Origin: Dyadobacter jejuensis | GTDB lineage: Bacteria > Bacteroidota > Bacteroidia > Cytophagales > Spirosomataceae | Reading direction: 5' to 3' | Assembly (NCBI RefSeq): GCF_003149085.1 | Contig: NZ_QGDT01000001.1 | Location: 620,001 to 684,000, forward strand | DNA length: 64,000 nucleotides | Part shown: piece after piece, positions 25,380 to 33,106 of the stretch | How the letters are laid out: the number at the start of each line of letters is the position of its first letter | How positions within the stretch are numbered: position 1 is the first letter of the stretch | Translations under genes and position numbers: made by a program | Notes under the pieces: model-generated | Told to the model about the DNA's origin: nothing | What the model saw: only the letters and a program-made list of their open reading frames with translations | The model's database searches: none

Positions 25380-27248
25380 TCAAAATTTGAAATCAATTTG
25401 ATATTTTTCTGGATTTATTCCCCATTTTTCAATTAGCCATTGTGAAGCTCTTAAATCATAACCATTCGGCGAGGTTTTGAGATATTTCTGGGTCATCGCA
25501 ATGACGGCCTGCTGGGTTTCCTTTGCACTGTCGTTAAGATAATCGAGGGTTGTCAGGGCATGCGTTCTTGCAAATGAATTGGGGGAATTCAACACGGCTA
25601 TCAGGCTTTTTCTAGCCAATTCCTTTTCTCCCAAATGGTATAAGGCTTCGGAGGCAGCGGTTGCCACATTGGGCGACTTATCCTTTGCGGCTATTTTCAA
25701 GGCGGTAATAGCCGGTTTCGCCTTTTCGCCCAATATCAGTAGCCCAGTAGCTCCCCAGTAGCGTTTCGCTGCGTCGTCAGCTCGTAGCAATGCAGTCAAT
25801 TCTGGAATATTTTTAACGCTCGGTGTCGTCGCCAATTCCGCCGCATTTAGGACTGGCTCTAATTCGAATTTGCCGGAACGCATATAATCATAGCTGGTTG
25901 TCGAAGCCGTTCTATCCATTAATTCCGCTTCAGGAATGAAGCCCGTATCTTTGATTCGCAGCATCCAGTCACGATTGGCTTTTTGCAGTCGTTTCAATAT
26001 AGCTTGGTATTCTGGTTTTTCGGCCAGATTATTGATTTCCCAGGGGTCGTTTTCTGTATCGTAGAGCTCTTCGGTAGGCTTGGATTTCCAAAATGCGGCT
26101 TGCGTTTCGTTCAAGCGACCCGCTTTAAACTCTTCTTCCCAAGAGCGCAGGGAAGCGGCCCGCCACAAATATTCGATATGCTGCCCATGGGGCCGAAAAG
26201 GGGTATAATTACGAATATACCTGTATTTATTGTCCCTCACGGCTCGAGACATATCATAACGCTCATCCATTCGGTCTTTAAACATAAATACATACCTGGG
26301 GGCCGCCGATTTCTTACTACCCAAAAAGGGAACCCCTTGTAAATAAGCTGGTATGGGACGATCGACAATACTTAACAGGGTCGGGGCCAAATCGACAAAA
26401 CTAATCAGACGGTCTACGGTAGTACCCGTTTGGGCATTGGGCCAAAGCTGTTTATATTTTTCGGGAATATGAATGATAAACGGCACGTGCGTCCCCGTTT
26501 CATAGACAAATCTTTTGCTTCGCCCCAGCACACCGCCGTGGTCGGCATAATAAAATACAATAGTATTTTCAGCTTCGCCACTTTCTTCCAGTTCCTGCAA
26601 CAACTTCCCCACCCAGGTATCCATATCCTCCACTTTGTCGTAATATTGCGCCCAATCCCGACGCATCGCTGGAGTATCCGGATGGTAGGGAGGTAACGAC
26701 ACTTTTTTTGGATTATGGCGTAGTTCGGCTTCAGGTTTTAGCTTATGAATCGAACTCTCATGAGATATGGTGGAGTTAAATACGGCAAAAAAGGGTTGTC
26801 CAGGTTTTCTGTTTTTATAATGCGCATTTTTGCCCGACTCATTCCAGATATTTTTGGTTTGGCTACCGTTAACATTATAGTCTTCCTTGTTGTTATTGGT
26901 GCAGTAATACCCAGCGTCCCGAAGTAAAGTAGGGAAAAACTTAACCTGCTCCGATTTATCATTAGTGCTTCTCATATACTGATTGCCTCCCGAATTGGCA
27001 TATACACCCGTAATAATGGTGTTTCGGGTAGGAGCACATACGGGCGCATTGGCATAAGCATGCGTATATCGAAATCCCTTTTTAGCCAGGGCGTCAAGGT
27101 GGGGAGTGGTAGCAAACGGATCGCCATAACATCCCAAAAAGGCACTATTATCTTCGCTGGTAATCCATAAAATATTCGGAAGCTTTTCAGCTTTACCAAA
27201 AGAAACACCAAGGGCCATGGTAATCAGTAAGGAGAGTAATCTTTTCAT
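25380..27248 (-). CDS. Formylglycine-type sulfatase with C-terminal HEAT repeats
   Basis: A 622-residue exported sulfatase (signal peptide residues 1-20, ending GKA). The active-site motif CAPTR at residues 71-75 fits C-x-P-S/T-R, so Cys71 should be converted to formylglycine by a maturase that is not in this window. The first metal-binding Asp is in WITSEDNS (residue 33) and a second pair in FYYADHGGVLG. After the sulfatase C-terminal subdomain, residues about 470-600 form HEAT-like helical repeats (AKRYWGATGLLILGEKAKPAI, NVATAASEALYHLGEKELA), which are known in a subset of Bacteroidota and planctomycete sulfatases. It is the first gene of the sulfatase / cytochrome / DUF1501 unit, suggesting desulfation of an environmental glycan. 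Confidence 0.94.
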   Translation of the reverse strand: MKRLLSLLITMALGVSFGKAEKLPNILWITSEDNSAFLGCYGDPFATTPHLDALAKKGFRYTHAYANAPVCAPTRNTIITGVYANSGGNQYMRSTNDKSEQVKFFPTLLRDAGYYCTNNNKEDYNVNGSQTKNIWNESGKNAHYKNRKPGQPFFAVFNSTISHESSIHKLKPEAELRHNPKKVSLPPYHPDTPAMRRDWAQYYDKVEDMDTWVGKLLQELEESGEAENTIVFYYADHGGVLGRSKRFVYETGTHVPFIIHIPEKYKQLWPNAQTGTTVDRLISFVDLAPTLLSIVDRPIPAYLQGVPFLGSKKSAAPRYVFMFKDRMDERYDMSRAVRDNKYRYIRNYTPFRPHGQHIEYLWRAASLRSWEEEFKAGRLNETQAAFWKSKPTEELYDTENDPWEINNLAEKPEYQAILKRLQKANRDWMLRIKDTGFIPEAELMDRTASTTSYDYMRSGKFELEPVLNAAELATTPSVKNIPELTALLRADDAAKRYWGATGLLILGEKAKPAITALKIAAKDKSPNVATAASEALYHLGEKELARKSLIAVLNSPNSFARTHALTTLDYLNDSAKETQQAVIAMTQKYLKTSPNGYDLRASQWLIEKWGINPEKYQIDFKF

Positions 27249-27507
27249 CGTGCTTTATTAACCTAATCGTGGCTTTTATGAATTAGTCTGCATCCACTCG
27301 GTGCTTAGAATAATAAAGGTACTTATAGGAATAATATAATGGTGTGATTAGGATTAGTATTCAAGAAATGTTTGAAAATCGAGTTCAGATACGATTACAC
27401 GCAGTAAGGATTTCATATATGTTCCACTGGCCATGCTTTTCCGCCTTCTCTCCCCGATCCGACCAGTCGAGTTTTTTATGACCGTAATTATGCAAAGATC
27501 ACCTTTG

Positions 27508-27890
27508 TTACTCATATTCCTCTAAAAGAAAACGGTACTCCTCTGTGAAGGTTTGTTTACGATGATGGTCCTCTTGGTTCTTTACGTAGTCTATTATTGC
27601 AGAAACCTCGGATTTACTGTAAGAAAATGCACCATATCCTTCCTGCTAGGAGAACTGGCCTTTCGTGAGCTGGCTTTGGTTAACCCACTTGGAGCTATCA
27701 CCCTTAATATCCTGTATCAAATCTGACAAGGACTGGGTTGGCCGCATTCCAAAGAATAAATGCATGTAATCGGGCATGCCATTTATTGCCAGAACTGTAT
27801 GGATATGATTTTGAACAATCCCGGCAATGTATTGGTATAACTCACTTTGCCAGGATTTGCCAATTATGCAATAATGGTTTTATACCGCAT
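27508..27890 (-). pseudogene. IS200-like / REP-associated tyrosine transposase remnant
   Basis: Reading the minus strand from about 27890 to TAA 27508-27510 gives a continuous Y1-transposase-like C-terminal two thirds: ELYQYIAGIVQN, then LAINGMPDYMHLFFGMRPTQS, then LSDLIQDIKGDSSKW, then QEGYGAFSYSKSEV and the family-typical IDYVKNQEDHHRKQTF. An in-frame TAG interrupts it where the family has Trp (FSWQEGYGAF). The metal-binding HUH site normally DHVH is DYMH here. The N-terminus with the start is missing or scrambled. It is therefore dead. It lies between the sulfatase operon and the decayed AbiE locus and marks the left side of the accessory island. Confidence 0.75.
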
Positions 27891-28051
27891 TACCGAATGA
27901 ATATGATATTAATTATAAGTATTTTTATCTTTCGTCAAAACTTTAAAATTCTCAGCAAATAAATTATACAAAACAATTGTTTGTTCGTTCAGCACGGCGA
28001 GTCTTATGTGAATGTCGGATCAAAGCCAAATATTGCGAAGTAACATGGGTT

Positions 28052-28243
28052 ATAAAGGAGTCCGATAGATAATGCGGTGCCAACTTTGAAAATCGTATCT
28101 TCTCCAATAGCATGGTGAAAGATGACGTATAATGCGTAGGTTACCCAATAATCTTTTTCAATTTAGATTGCCGGTAATTGCATCTGATCTGCAGTGAACT
28201 GAATCGCTTGCCGGAAAAGCATTTTGTTTTCGTGAAGCTTCAT
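28052..28243 (-). pseudogene. AbiEii-type toxin remnant with premature stop
   Basis: From ATG 28241-28243 the frame reads MKLHENKMLFRQAIQF, TADQMQLPAI, then TAA at 28163-28165, then IEKDYWVTYALYVIFHHAIG and TIFKVGTALS. This lines up closely with the intact toxin at 31543 (MNLHENEELFRDAV... IYIEKDYWVT... TIFKGGTALS); the stop replaces the Tyr of IYIEK and the nucleotidyltransferase GGT motif is VGT. Similarity fades after about 28052, so most of the gene is gone. It follows the truncated antitoxin gene on the same strand, as in a normal AbiE operon. Confidence 0.72.
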
Positions 28244-28305
28244 ATGATGTTCCATTTGGTGATCGTATTTTTTTGATTGAGAAATAAAATTCTGTAACGT
28301 TCCAG

Positions 28306-28665
28306 TTAAAACGCAGGTCGGATCTCTTTTTTGCCAATTTGTATTGTGTTACTGATCTGTGTCGTTAGTCCGAGCTGGTTATATATACGGTAACCGGTGA
28401 GATAACCCGTAATCTTACCATCATTTTCCAACAAATCTTTAACGACCTGGGCCTGGTTGGGAAGTAGGTTGCCAAAAGGTGTCACTTGGGGTTTGTAATA
28501 TTTCCCTTTGGACAGTTTTGCAATCCTGCCCGAAACAGCCATCCGGTTAAGTGCCTTTATGACCGCTTCTGTTTGGTTTACCGTGGTAATAAAATCGGAA
28601 TAGGTGAATATATAACCTTTGGGTAGCCTATCTACTGTAACTGGTATGTAATCAGATGTTTTCAT
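28306..28665 (-). pseudogene. Truncated AbiEi-type (DUF6088) antitoxin gene
   Basis: A 119-residue frame similar to the first half of the intact antitoxin at 30830: SDFITTVNQTEAVIKALNRM, GRIAKLSKGKYYKPQVTPFG and TGYRIYNQLGLTTQISNTIQIG match FGYAQL..., GIVKKLSKGLFYKPKMTRFG and TGTYLYNQMGLTTQIPVVIQIA. This half is the winged-helix DNA-binding domain. The C-terminal half (about 120 residues) is deleted, and the frame stops 62 nt before the toxin-remnant ATG. A palindromic operator lies 30 bp upstream. If still expressed, the fragment could bind DNA but not neutralise a toxin. Other view: a stand-alone short regulator. Confidence 0.7.
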
Positions 28666-28693
28666 GATTCAGTATCAACATAAATATTCCATT

Positions 28694-28727
28694 TTTGTCC
28701 AGTTTTTTATTTAAAAAACTGGACAAA
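28694..28727. promoter_or_regulatory. Palindromic operator of the decayed AbiE locus
   Basis: 15-nt perfect arms at 28694-28708 and 28713-28727. The inner half-sites TGTCCAGTTT (28696-28705) and AAACTGGACA (28716-28725) are separated by 10 nt, the same geometry as the operator of the intact pair (30771-30800), and differ from it by one symmetric base. The near arm ends 30 nt before the antitoxin ATG at 28665. AbiEi antitoxins are known to repress their own promoter through inverted repeats. Confidence 0.65.
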
Positions 28728-28935
28728 GTTATTTCTTCCAAGCCGAATAGCTGCATCCTCCAAGCTTACTTTGTATCCATATGTTAAGCAGCAATACTTA
28801 TCACATTTTAGACAGGATCATCTGATAGGGGGATTTTTGGGCTGAGGGCTTTGGGCTTAAACGGATCAAGGTAAACTAGTGCCTCTCAACTTGGAATAGG
28901 CGGAAAACGAGCGGATTTCTTAAAATCTTGACGTG

Positions 28936-29010
28936 AATCCCGAAGGGATGACATAATTCTAGCAATAGCATAGTTCAAGCGAATCAAAACCCTGAAAGGG
29001 TGACATAATT
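28936..29010. repeat. Two REP-like repeat units
   Basis: Units at 28936-28958 and 28987-29010 share TGACATAATT after a small hairpin, TCCCGAAGGGA in the first and ACCCTGAAAGGGT in the second. The stems differ while staying self-complementary, which suggests selection or mobilisation as a hairpin. Similar short units are scattered through many Bacteroidota genomes. Only two copies are seen here. Confidence 0.6.
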
Positions 29011-29095
29011 TTTGGGCAGTCGGCTGAATACGATCAAGCTATAAATGGATCAAGACGCTAATTTTGTATCCGGTGATAGGTAATTGAAATTTTTT

Positions 29096-30202
29096 TTACC
29101 TACTAAGTTTCACGAGTTCATAACTCGTGCTTCTCCCTCCCGCATCTTCTTTTACTAAAATACCTTGATCCACTAAGTTTTGAATATCGCGTAAAGCGGT
29201 ATCGGTGGAGACCTTGGTGATTTTTGCCCATTTGGATGTATTGAGCTTGCCTTCAAATCCATCCAGTAATTTATTGAGCATTAGTTTTTGTCGCTCACTT
29301 ATATTTTTATTGCTAAAATATTCCCAATAATTGGCCTTTGCTAAAACAGTATCAAGCGTTGTATCTGTTGCAATAAGCGCTCTATCTAGGCAGGACAAAA
29401 ACCACATGAGCCATTCTGTAATATCCAAATTGCCTTTCTGCGTCTTTTCTAAGATGTCGTAATAGTGTTTACGTTCTATTTGAATCTGGGCAGACATACT
29501 ATAAAAGCGTTGCGCAGAGTTATCCGAGCGAGCCAGTTGCAAATCAGCGATAGCGCGTGCAATCCTGCCGTTTCCATCATCAAATGGGTGAATAGTTACA
29601 AACCATAAGTGAGCAATGGCTGCCTTAATTACTGGATCTAAGCCTTGTCTGTCATTAAACCATTGTATAAACGCAGTCATCTCTGTCGGAAGTTTTTCGG
29701 AGGAGGGCGCTTGGAAATGTATCTTTTCTCTCCCCATAGCACCAGAAACTACTTGCATAGGGCCCGCAGTCTCATTGCGCAATTGTCCAACTGCTATCTT
29801 GTACATACCGCTTCGCCCGGTTGGAAATAAGGCAGAGTGCCAACCAAAAAGTCGCTCCTCTGACAAGGGTTGATTATAGTGCCGTGTAGCATCTAAAAGC
29901 ATATCGACCACCCCATCAATATGACGATCTGCCGGAGCCAAGGCTCCTATATCCATCCCTAAGCGTCGGGCAAGCGAAGATCTGACCTGATCTATATTGA
30001 GAAGTTCACCTTCAATTTCACTTGTTTTGAGAACATCTTGAGTCAGAGTTTGCAATAAAGCTTCTTCCTGAAGCGGAAACCCTAAGTTTTGCATACGCCC
30101 CAAGAGTAGCCCCTGTTTATGGCGCACAGATCCTAGCAATTCTACAATTGCGTCATTTTCCCAATTAAACGTAGGCCACTTGGGATTTTGATAGATATAC
30201 AT
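29096..30202 (-). CDS. Fic-family protein with DUF4172 domain and C-terminal winged helix
   Basis: A 368-residue Fic protein, the class that usually transfers AMP to target proteins. An N-terminal DUF4172 domain (residues about 5-85) contains the inhibitory helix motif TSEIEG (60-65), matching (S/T)xxxE(G/N). The Fic core has the intact active-site motif HPFDDGNGRIAR at 205-216, so catalysis is possible and auto-inhibited. The C-terminus (about 305-365; WAKITKVSTDTALRDIQNLVDQGIL) is a winged helix that may bind DNA. Upstream are a TTG-N20-TATATTTA promoter and two inverted repeats overlapping it (30209-30279), suggesting autoregulation. No separate antitoxin gene adjoins it. It lies between an intact and a ruined AbiE locus. 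Confidence 0.92.
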   Translation of the reverse strand: MYIYQNPKWPTFNWENDAIVELLGSVRHKQGLLLGRMQNLGFPLQEEALLQTLTQDVLKTSEIEGELLNIDQVRSSLARRLGMDIGALAPADRHIDGVVDMLLDATRHYNQPLSEERLFGWHSALFPTGRSGMYKIAVGQLRNETAGPMQVVSGAMGREKIHFQAPSSEKLPTEMTAFIQWFNDRQGLDPVIKAAIAHLWFVTIHPFDDGNGRIARAIADLQLARSDNSAQRFYSMSAQIQIERKHYYDILEKTQKGNLDITEWLMWFLSCLDRALIATDTTLDTVLAKANYWEYFSNKNISERQKLMLNKLLDGFEGKLNTSKWAKITKVSTDTALRDIQNLVDQGILVKEDAGGRSTSYELVKLSR

Positions 30203-30208
30203 ATTTTC

Positions 30209-30279
30209 ACCGCAAGTTATGCGTTAAATATAGCATCTATTCACCGCACTGTCAAATTATTTAACGCATTTTATGCGGT
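30209..30279 (-). promoter_or_regulatory. Promoter and inverted-repeat operator of fic
   Basis: On the minus strand, TTG at 30255-30253 and TATATTTA at 30232-30225 are 20 nt apart, a good match to the Bacteroidota TTG / TAnnTTTG promoter; transcription would start about 18 nt before the ATG at 30202. Two 21-nt repeats in opposite orientation, 30209-30229 and 30259-30279, share TTTAACGCAT and TGCGGT and differ only in the 4-nt centre. They flank or overlap both promoter boxes, so a protein bound here would block transcription; the Fic winged helix is the obvious candidate. Confidence 0.68.
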
Positions 30280-30770
30280 AATTAGAGGGGCTTTTCAGCG
30301 CATCATTTAGGGGGTTGTTTACTTTTAGCTTGATTATTTGTTGATTATGCAATATGATTAATAATCAGTAAAGAGCGTAGCATGATCTTTAGTTACGATT
30401 TTGCATTTAAAAAGTCGAACTATTCTGTTGTTAATGATAATGTGCATGATCCCGAATAATTGGATTTGCTTATGCTTTGAGTGAAAATTCTTCAACTATC
30501 TATCAATGACCTACTCAATTATAATCAGGAAAAAACAAGTCATAGTTTTCGGCAACAAGGTCTGCACAGAAATTGGCAACAGGAGTGCTCAACTCCACAA
30601 AGACAAATTTACTTATCTAAGTTCCAGGAATAGTTAAAGAGTCAGGTTGAGAATCTGGCGGATTTTTATACACATGTTAGCGGATTTTAATTAATACGCT
30701 GATATTTTGGAGTTAAATTTTGATTCTGTTGTTAAATGTTACTTAAGAACTGAATATACTCTCGATTATA
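30280..30770. other. Intergenic region, no gene seen
   Basis: About 490 bp between the divergent fic and AbiE promoters. I find no open frame with recognisable features and no strong repeats; it is AT-rich and may be relic DNA. Confidence 0.5.
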
Positions 30771-30825
30771 TGTCAAGTTTTTGAATCTATAAACTTGACA
30801 AAAGGTGCGCAACATGTTATATTTG
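30771..30825 (+). promoter_or_regulatory. Operator and promoter of the intact AbiE pair
   Basis: Half-sites TGTCAAGTTT (30771-30780) and AAACTTGACA (30791-30800) form a palindrome with a 10-nt spacer. The right half-site contains the -33 TTG (30795-30797), followed 20 nt later by a perfect -7 box TATATTTG (30818-30825). The antitoxin ATG is at 30830, only 4 nt after the -7 box, so the mRNA would be leaderless or nearly so. Binding of the antitoxin to the palindrome would cover the -33 box. Confidence 0.72.
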
Positions 30826-30829
30826 TGAC

Positions 30830-31558
30830 ATGATCAGTTTGACTCAAAGAATAACACAACAGATACAAGGGCTGCCAGAAGATATAAGCTTCGGGTATGC
30901 CCAGTTGGCCATTGCTGGGCAAGAGTACCAGTCCGCGGCAAAGGTTCTTGAGCGTTTGCAGAAGAAAGGGATCGTGAAAAAGCTATCTAAAGGCCTTTTC
31001 TATAAACCTAAAATGACACGTTTTGGTGAAAAACTGCCGGACGAGCAACAGGTGTTAAAGCCATATCTATACCAAAATGGAAAACGGGCAGCCTATATTA
31101 CGGGGACTTACCTCTATAATCAAATGGGGCTAACCACACAGATCCCGGTTGTTATTCAGATAGCTAGCAAGGATAAACGGATTTTTATAAACAGGGGTAC
31201 TATCCAGGCCACAGCTGTAAAGAGTTATGTGGATGTAACGGAGAGTAATTTCCAGATTCTCGGATTGCTAGATGCTATGAAAGATCTGAAACAAATTCCA
31301 GACATGGACATCCAAGCCGCCTTAACGATTTTCAAGAATCAAATATCTCAATTGGATGAGAAAAAACTCGGTGAGCTGATAGGGTTTGCGCTAAAATACC
31401 CGCCTCGGGTTCGCGCATTGTTAGGGGCTATCTTGACCGTGACAGATACCACAATAGATATTCAGCCATTATATAATAGCCTTAATCCTCTCACTACGTT
31501 TGTTCTTGGCATTGATAGTAACGTATTAGCTTCTGTGTCGAAATGGAATATTCAATGA
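30830..31558 (+). CDS. AbiEi-family (DUF6088) antitoxin
   Basis: A 242-residue antitoxin of a type IV (AbiE) toxin-antitoxin system. The N-terminal 90 residues form a winged helix (SAAKVLERLQKKGIVKKLSKG, FYKPKMTRFGEKLPDE) for operator binding. The C-terminal part (about 100-240) is the domain that counteracts the toxin in AbiEi proteins. It overlaps the toxin gene by 16 bp, typical of translational coupling, and lies behind a palindromic operator-promoter. In the known AbiE systems the antitoxin represses its own operon and relieves toxicity without direct complex formation. Complete and apparently functional, unlike the copy at 28306-28665. Confidence 0.88.
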   Translation: MISLTQRITQQIQGLPEDISFGYAQLAIAGQEYQSAAKVLERLQKKGIVKKLSKGLFYKPKMTRFGEKLPDEQQVLKPYLYQNGKRAAYITGTYLYNQMGLTTQIPVVIQIASKDKRIFINRGTIQATAVKSYVDVTESNFQILGLLDAMKDLKQIPDMDIQAALTIFKNQISQLDEKKLGELIGFALKYPPRVRALLGAILTVTDTTIDIQPLYNSLNPLTTFVLGIDSNVLASVSKWNIQ

Positions 31559-32541
31559 ATTTGCATGAAAACGAAGAATTGTTTCGCGACGCGGTAACCA
31601 TTACCGCGCAACACATGCATTTGCCCGAAATTTATATTGAGAAGGATTATTGGGTAACGCTTGCACTTGAACGCATTTTCAAAGGGCCATTAGCAGAGTT
31701 TACCATCTTCAAAGGTGGAACTGCATTATCCAAATGCTTTACCTATATCAATCGGTTTTCGGAAGATATAGATTTGGTTGTGATGAAACAGCATGGAGTG
31801 TCATCCAATCAATTGAAAGATAGACTTAAACAGATCAGTAGTTCTGTTGCAGAGTGGTTGCCAGAGGTGGAAGTGCCTGGTATAACCAATAAGAAAGGTA
31901 TGATCCGGAAAACGGCTCATACTTATTCAAAGGTTTTTCTTGGAGATTTTGGGCCAGCAAGGGATGTTGTTATACTGGAATCAAGCTGGCTTGGCTCTTC
32001 CGAACCGGCGGTACTTTCACAGGTCAATTCCTTTATATACCAAATGATGGCAGAAAAAGGGCAAGCCGAAATAGCTCGTGAATACGGACTTTTACCATTT
32101 GAAGTATCGATACTGGCTCCGACAAGAACCATGTGTGAAAAGATTATGAGCTTAGTTCGTTTTTCTTACACAGAAAAGCCCATCTTAGATTTGCGCAATA
32201 AAATACGCCATGTCTATGATCTCCATCAACTGTTAGGTCAGGAAGATATAGCGGCATTTTTCGAATCTTCTGGATTTGATGAAATGTTGCATAAGGTGGC
32301 TCAGGAGGATGAATTGAGCTTTAGAAACAATAAGGATTGGCTGTACAACCATCCTCGTGAAGCATTAATATTTTCGGAAATCGATACGGTGTGGGCGGAA
32401 TTAATGGTTACATATAATGGTCCCTTTAAAACCTTGGTTTTTGGAGAGCTACCAGATCCTGCATTGGTCAAAAAAACACTTTTAAGGATAAGCGATAGAC
32501 TTTCGTCGGTTGAATGGCGAAGGCTTAAAAGTGCAGAGTAG
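31543..32541 (+). CDS. AbiEii-family nucleotidyltransferase toxin
   Basis: A 332-residue toxin of the AbiEii/DUF1814 family. The nucleotidyltransferase signature is intact: GGT at residues 58-60 and SEDID at 73-77 (GGTx~13DxD), with the family motif EKDYWVT at 33-39 and the downstream segment LAPTRTMCEKIMSLVRF. Known AbiEii-like toxins modify tRNA ends or use GTP and stop growth, giving phage abortive infection. Start MEYSMNLHEN overlaps the antitoxin stop; the decayed copy has the corresponding ATGGAAnATnnnATG pattern, which supports either of the two close Mets. No terminator follows; instead a half operator and an IS remnant begin 22 nt after the stop. Confidence 0.9.
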   Translation: MEYSMNLHENEELFRDAVTITAQHMHLPEIYIEKDYWVTLALERIFKGPLAEFTIFKGGTALSKCFTYINRFSEDIDLVVMKQHGVSSNQLKDRLKQISSSVAEWLPEVEVPGITNKKGMIRKTAHTYSKVFLGDFGPARDVVILESSWLGSSEPAVLSQVNSFIYQMMAEKGQAEIAREYGLLPFEVSILAPTRTMCEKIMSLVRFSYTEKPILDLRNKIRHVYDLHQLLGQEDIAAFFESSGFDEMLHKVAQEDELSFRNNKDWLYNHPREALIFSEIDTVWAELMVTYNGPFKTLVFGELPDPALVKKTLLRISDRLSSVEWRRLKSAE

Positions 32542-32563
32542 CTTGATATTGAATATTAGTCAA

Positions 32564-32581
32564 TTTGTCCAGTTTTTTATT
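32564..32581. promoter_or_regulatory. Half of an AbiE-type operator, cut by an IS5 remnant
   Basis: The 18-nt sequence TTTGTCCAGTTTTTTATT is identical to 28694-28711, the left arm and centre of the decayed AbiE operator. The right arm is missing: from 32583 the sequence is the IS5-type end GAGCCTGATTAA. The insertion target would be the TA at 32581-32582. Confidence 0.6.
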
Positions 32582-32582
32582 A

Positions 32583-33106
32583 GAGCCTGATTAAGAATCA
32601 GAATTGAAAATGAATATGGGCATCGACAAGTAAGTTAAAGTTACGTTCTTTGAAGTGACTAAACTTTTAAAAATGTACCCAACTGACTTATCAGATGCCC
32701 GCTGGAAATATATCAAAAAAACATTACAATTCGACGACAGGAAGCGAAAACATAGCCTTCGAGAGATTTGGAATGGTATTCTTTATCTTGTTAAAACTGG
32801 ATGTCAGTGGCGTATGTTGCCATCAAATTTCCCAAAGTGGCAACTGGTTTACTGGGTGGCCAGCCCCGTATTATTATAAGAAGTGGGCAGATACAGGACA
32901 GTTTGATTTGCTTTTAGAAGAATTGAGAGGAAAGGTTCGTGTAAAAATGGGTCAAAAAGCTAATCCATCACTTGGTATTGTGGATAGTCAAAGTGTACGT
33001 TGGGGTCATAATAGGTTCTTAAATGGCTTTGATGGCAATAAAAAAGTAAAAGGGGTGAAGTGACATGTGGTTGATAAAAACGGTTTTTTAATTGCAGTAA
33101 TTCCTG
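32583..33106 (+). mobile_element. IS5-family element, truncated and inactive
   Basis: The left end GAGCCTGATTAAG at 32583 resembles IS5-group terminal repeats. The transposase frame from ATG 32673 reads [51 protein letters not shown], typical of the family. A 16-nt insertion at 32853-32868 shifts the frame; beyond it [19 protein letters not shown] and SLGIVDSQSVRWGHNRFLNG continue. A TGA at 33061-33063 replaces the expected Arg codon (KGVK-R-HVV). Similarity ends abruptly at about 33106 within the DDE region (DKNGFLIAVI), where a GNAT gene fragment on the other strand begins. The right end is absent. Confidence 0.85.

Larger units (their letters stand above)
28666..29095. other. Intergenic region of the island with REP-like repeats
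   Basis: 430 bp between the decayed AbiE locus and the fic gene. It holds the operator (28694-28727) and two REP-like hairpin units (28936-28958 and 28987-29010). I see no gene. Confidence 0.6.

Noticed and set aside
28936-29010. CRISPR-like repeats
   Set aside because: Only two imperfect copies with self-complementary stems and no cas genes; they fit REP-like units.
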